DNA from: Prorocentrum cordatum
Taxonomy: Eukaryota; Sar; Dinophyceae; Prorocentrales; Prorocentraceae
Reading direction: 5' to 3'
Assembly (NCBI GenBank): GCA_963575745.1
Contig: CAUYUJ010000877.1
Location: 1-37,500 of the forward strand
Length of the DNA stretch: 37,500 nucleotides
Made by a program: the position numbers and the translations under genes. The notes below the pieces were generated by a model. The model saw only the letters and a program-made list of their open reading frames with translations, made no database searches and was not told the DNA's origin. This document shows, piece after piece, positions 34,435-37,500 of the stretch. How positions within the stretch are numbered: the first letter of the stretch is position 1; each line of letters opens with the position of its first letter.

Positions 34435-36770
34435 CCGTCCAGTAGGATTCTGACCCAGCTCATAAGGCCCCCCAAACCGTCAGGGGTTTGCCGCTTGATC
34501 GCCCTCCTCAACACCCTTCTTCGGGTCTGGGGCAGGGCCAGACGGCCCATAGCGGCTCTTTGGGAGCTCTCTCATGATCTGGAGTGCTTCTGGGAAGCAG
34601 GAGCTGGCAGGTCCTCGTCGGACAGCGCATTCTCTCTGAATTTAGATGCGGAGATTTCGCACGAGGTAGGAGAAGACAGCTTGACGGTCTTCATAGATAT
34701 GCTCAAATGTTACGAAACGGTCGTGCTGCAGAGCTTATTGGACGAAGCCCGCGAGGTAGGGCTTCCAATGCGAAAAAAAACGCGTGGATGGCCATTCAGG
34801 CCTACCTCCAACCCCGCAGCCTTAGAGCCTTTGCCCCCCTCTCGTTCCCCGCCCCATCCAACCAGGGTGTGCTTGCAGGGTGCAGCGTGGCAACCACTGC
34901 TCAAGTGTCTTCTTTTTAGGAGCCTCCAGAATACCGTGGAGCTTTGCCCGTCGGTCAATCCACGTGACCTGATCGATGATGTGAGTTTTAATCGGTCGGG
35001 GGAGCGGAGGAGGGCGGGGTGTCGAAGGGGCGGGGCCAGACAGTTGGCCAATGCTGTCCACGTTTTCTGTGAGGATGTGAGGCCACTGGGGCTTGTGGTG
35101 CAAGCCAGCAAGTCAGGGTTTGTCGCCAACACGGCTAGGGGCCGAGATCGTTTTGCCAGTACCATCGAGACCCTTGACATAGGAGCCAAGAAGGCCATGA
35201 AATGCATGGGTCCAGAGTTCTGCGAGTGCAGGAACAAGCTAGGCTACGTACGAGCATGGCAAACAAAGCGTAAGGTTTGGGGCTTGAAGCACGCCGCAGG
35301 CGAGGCTGTCAAGACTCTTTGGGGAACGGGGCTCCTCCCAGCTGCTGGGCACGGGGCTGGTGTGTCGGGGCTTTCGGACACTGCTATCCGAGAGCTAAGA
35401 ACCTTCGCAGGTGGAATGTGCGGGGCCAAGCCTAAGCCCTGCTTAACCTTATACCTTGCGACCCAAGTGGACGATAGGTTTGATCCGATGTTTGAAGCGT
35501 CGGTGCCGATTGTGGTCGGTGTTGCGTCGTTCCTGTGGGGCAGGCGAGTGGCTCTCGGCCGCCTCCATCGGGCATGGAACGCTGTGAAGGTTAGGATGCA
35601 GGAACCGTGTGACCTGGGCTGGAGCCAGAGGCTCAATCGCCATTGCCTCGTGTTGGGTGGGCGAATGCCTCCCCTACAGTGCTTGTCTCTGACCTTGGTA
35701 TAAGAATAGACATGCTGCGGGCTTGTCCGTGCGACGTGCGACGGCACCTCGAGGAAGGTATACGCTGGTGGCAGACCGATCGCATCATCCAGCACTTGCC
35801 TAATGGCCAGGGTGAGTCGTGCTGGAGGCGGGCCATGAGGCATGCAGCGCTTTGAATTCCAGATGCGGGTCGGAGGGGGGGGGGGGGGGGCTTCGCTCGC
35901 TCTGGGCTGCTGGCGTTTGGACCCCAGGGCGCCTCCACTCCATCCAGCTTCGTAGGTCGCCTAATTGTTTCGTTTGCCAACAGGAGCTAGGGTCGGAGGC
36001 ACATCAGCGGTTCGGTTGCGACGCCATGTTGGGCTCCCTAGCTGAAGCGTTGCCAGATGACGTCCTCGAGAGACGAGCTGCGATTCGCGATGAGCACTCG
36101 AGTCAGTCAGGTTCGAGCGAATTCTATTTAAATTTCGGGCTGTCGCCCCTGCCGCCTCTTCCGTCGCCTCCTGAAGAGGCTGATCCTGTCTTTGGGTGGG
36201 GTGGTTGGCGGGGCCAGTGGGGTCGGAAGGTCTACACTGACGGATCGGGCTAAGCCTCGCCCCTGCCTGGACTCACGAGGTGCGGCTGGTCTGTGGTTGA
36301 ATTAGACGTCTCTGGGATGGTGATTCGGGCCATATTTGGGGCTCTACCTGGCCAGGTGCAGTCGGTGCCCAGAGCGGAGCACTATGCAGGCCTCAAGGCG
36401 CTAGAGGTTGCTGCTCACCCTGCGATATTGTTTTCAGACCACCTGAAATTCGTGAGAGAGGGACAGCAGTGGAGCCCCACTGCTCGCGATGCGCGTTGCA
36501 AGCACGCAGCGGTCTGGAGGCAGATGCGTAGGTTATATGAGGAGGAGGGGCCACCGAGTTTCGCGCGGGTTCCTGCCCACAGGAACTTGGAGGCGGTCCT
36601 TGATTCTCACGACTGTGATATTGAATATCCGCAAGGGCTTCGCCCCCTGCCGCTGGCCCCCCCCTCTCTCGGAGAATGGGCCATGGAAGAGCTAAGTCAT
36701 GAGGCTTTGGCGCAGTCGCGCAGCAGTATCGGAACTTCATGCGAGGCCGATTCGCAATCGGCAAAACCGA
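34435..36770 (+). pseudogene. LINE-b ORF2, part 2: reverse transcriptase and RNase H
   Basis: Continues in the same frame after the stop: KPSGVCRLIALLNTLLRVWG, then motif A LTVFIDMLKCYETVVLQSLL (Glu in place of the second Asp). At the A8 run (34773-34780) it shifts to the frame carrying SNQGVLAGCSVATTAQ (motif B with Gly), and near 34914 back to PRDLIDDVSF (motif C, Asp-Asp at 34975-34980). Further shifts near 35655 and at the G16 run. Then LRSLWAAGVW, SPNCFVCQQELGSEAHQRFGC (zinc motif, incomplete) and RNase H: VYTDGSG followed at once by TAA (36251-36253), RAEHYAGLKAL, LFSDHLKFV and RVPAHRNLE. The GNxxAD motif is not found. Non-functional. Confidence 0.7.
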
Positions 36771-36784
36771 CTGATCACAAGAGG

Positions 36785-36900
36785 GGTTACCACACAGGGC
36801 GATTGGTAAGACGCGTATGGTTTACGAGCTTGGTTACCACACCTTGGGATTAAAGGGCCGAGGGAGTACTCGCAGTTTGGGTTGCCACGCCTTGCGATGG
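36785..36900. repeat. Short 47-48-bp tandem repeat
   Basis: GGTTACCACAC at 36785 and 36832 and GGTTGCCACGC at 36880, giving a period of 47-48 bp. It marks the 3' limit of LINE-b homology. Confidence 0.6.
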
Positions 36901-36904
36901 ATGT

Positions 36905-37500
36905 GCGTGAGGGGTGACACCGAATTTCAGAACTGTTGCAAACCCCATGTGTTTTTGGACCCTGACCCCGCGGATCTGCGCGAGGGGTGGCACCGAATTT
37001 CAGAAATGTAGCAAATCCCTTGTGTTGTTTGACCCTGACCCCGCGGATCTGCGCGAGGGGTGGCACCGAATTTCAGAAATGTGGCAAATCCCCTGTGTTT
37101 TTGGACCCTGACCCCGCGGATCTGCGTGAGGGGTGGCACCGAATTTCAGAAATGTGGCAAATCCAATGTGTTTTTGGACCCTGACCCCGCGGATGCGCGC
37201 GAGGGGTGGCGCCGAATTTCAGAAATGCGGCAAATCCCTTGTGGTTTTGGACCCTGACCCCGCGGATCTGCGCGAGGGGTGGAACCGAATTTCAGAAATG
37301 TGGCAAATCCAATGTGTTTTTTGGACCCTTACCCCGCGGATCTGCGTGAGGGGTGGCACCGAATTTCAGAAATGTAGCAAATCCTTTGCGTTTTGGACCC
37401 TGACCCCGCGGATCTGCGCGAGGGGTGGCACCTACTTTCAACCAGGTAGCAAATCCCTTGTGTTTTTGGACCCTGACCCCGCGGATCTGCGTGAGGGGTG
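36905..37500. repeat. 73-bp satellite running off the window
   Basis: GAATTTCAG occurs at 36922, 36995, 37068, 37141, 37214, 37287 and 37361, with a diverged eighth unit at about 37433. The period is 73 bp with single-base slips. Units carry TTTTTGGACCCTGACCCCGC and GGATCTGCGYGAGGGGTGGC. The array continues past the window end. Confidence 0.95.

Larger units (their letters stand above)
30650..36785 (+). mobile_element. LINE-b, decayed full-length-type retrotransposon
   Basis: Same plan and the same 5' UTR as LINE-a, head to tail behind it. It carries at least three premature stops (32860, 34432, 36251) and several frameshifts (about 31150-31190, about 31650, A8 run at 34773-34780, about 34914, about 35655, G16 run at 35875-35890). 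The last RNase H motif and the C-terminal module are missing. Protein identity to LINE-a is low outside motifs, so the two are related families rather than recent copies. Confidence 0.8.

Noticed and set aside
36817-37257. Several similar 64-65-codon frames in a row, resembling a peptide repeat family
   Set aside because: They are the 73-bp satellite read in successive frames; 73 is not divisible by three.

Overview
This window looks like nuclear DNA of a dinoflagellate. The strongest sign is a 22-base string at 24272-24293 that matches the universal dinoflagellate trans-spliced leader (DinoSL) at 21 of 22 positions; a second, more decayed copy lies at 30650-30671. The DNA is visibly GC-rich, gene-poor, full of triplet repeats, and carries long non-LTR retrotransposons (LINEs) of a kind common in these genomes. 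The high GC would fit a Prorocentrum-like genome better than Symbiodiniaceae, but that is only a guess. I recognise no host gene with confidence; two short exon-like stretches are listed at low confidence.

Layout. 1-20 kb is intergenic DNA made of (TCC)n, (GAC)n and (ATG)n tracts, GC-rich minisatellites and a swarm of short elements with inverted ends. I reconstructed five such families by eye. A has 8 copies, about 135-183 bp, ends reading TTARGTCGGGC, and clear 8-bp target-site duplications (TSDs). B has 7 copies, about 170 bp, with CCCAGAGATCC ends. C has 2 copies of about 155 bp with 7-bp TSDs. D has 3 copies of about 165 bp. E has 2 copies with ends of about 35 bp. Some are nested: D and a fold-back element lie inside one E copy, and D abuts or enters one A copy. 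Two B copies sit in the arms of a 2.9 kb inverted duplication (866-3740) whose outer arms are (TCC)n and (GGA)n.

20.6-36.8 kb is a cluster of three LINE-type retroelements on the + strand. LINE-c (about 20.65-23.02 kb) is a 3' remnant whose RNase H domain is split by an 868-bp TTAGC/TTTAGC minisatellite. LINE-a (24272-30648) is nearly complete: DinoSL relic, 5' UTR, ORF1 (zinc finger plus coiled coil), ORF2 (AP-type endonuclease, reverse transcriptase, CCHC motif, RNase H with D-E-D-H-D, C-terminal Cys motifs), a 3' hairpin and a (TCC)n tail. It carries three frame breaks. LINE-b (30650 to about 36785) has the same architecture but is decayed by stops and frameshifts. It starts directly behind the TCC tract that ends LINE-a.

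The window closes with a 73-bp satellite (about 36.9 kb to the end). In the LINEs, ORF1 would bind the RNA, while endonuclease, reverse transcriptase and RNase H would carry out target-primed insertion. The relic leaders suggest that the element mRNAs were trans-spliced before being copied back into the genome.
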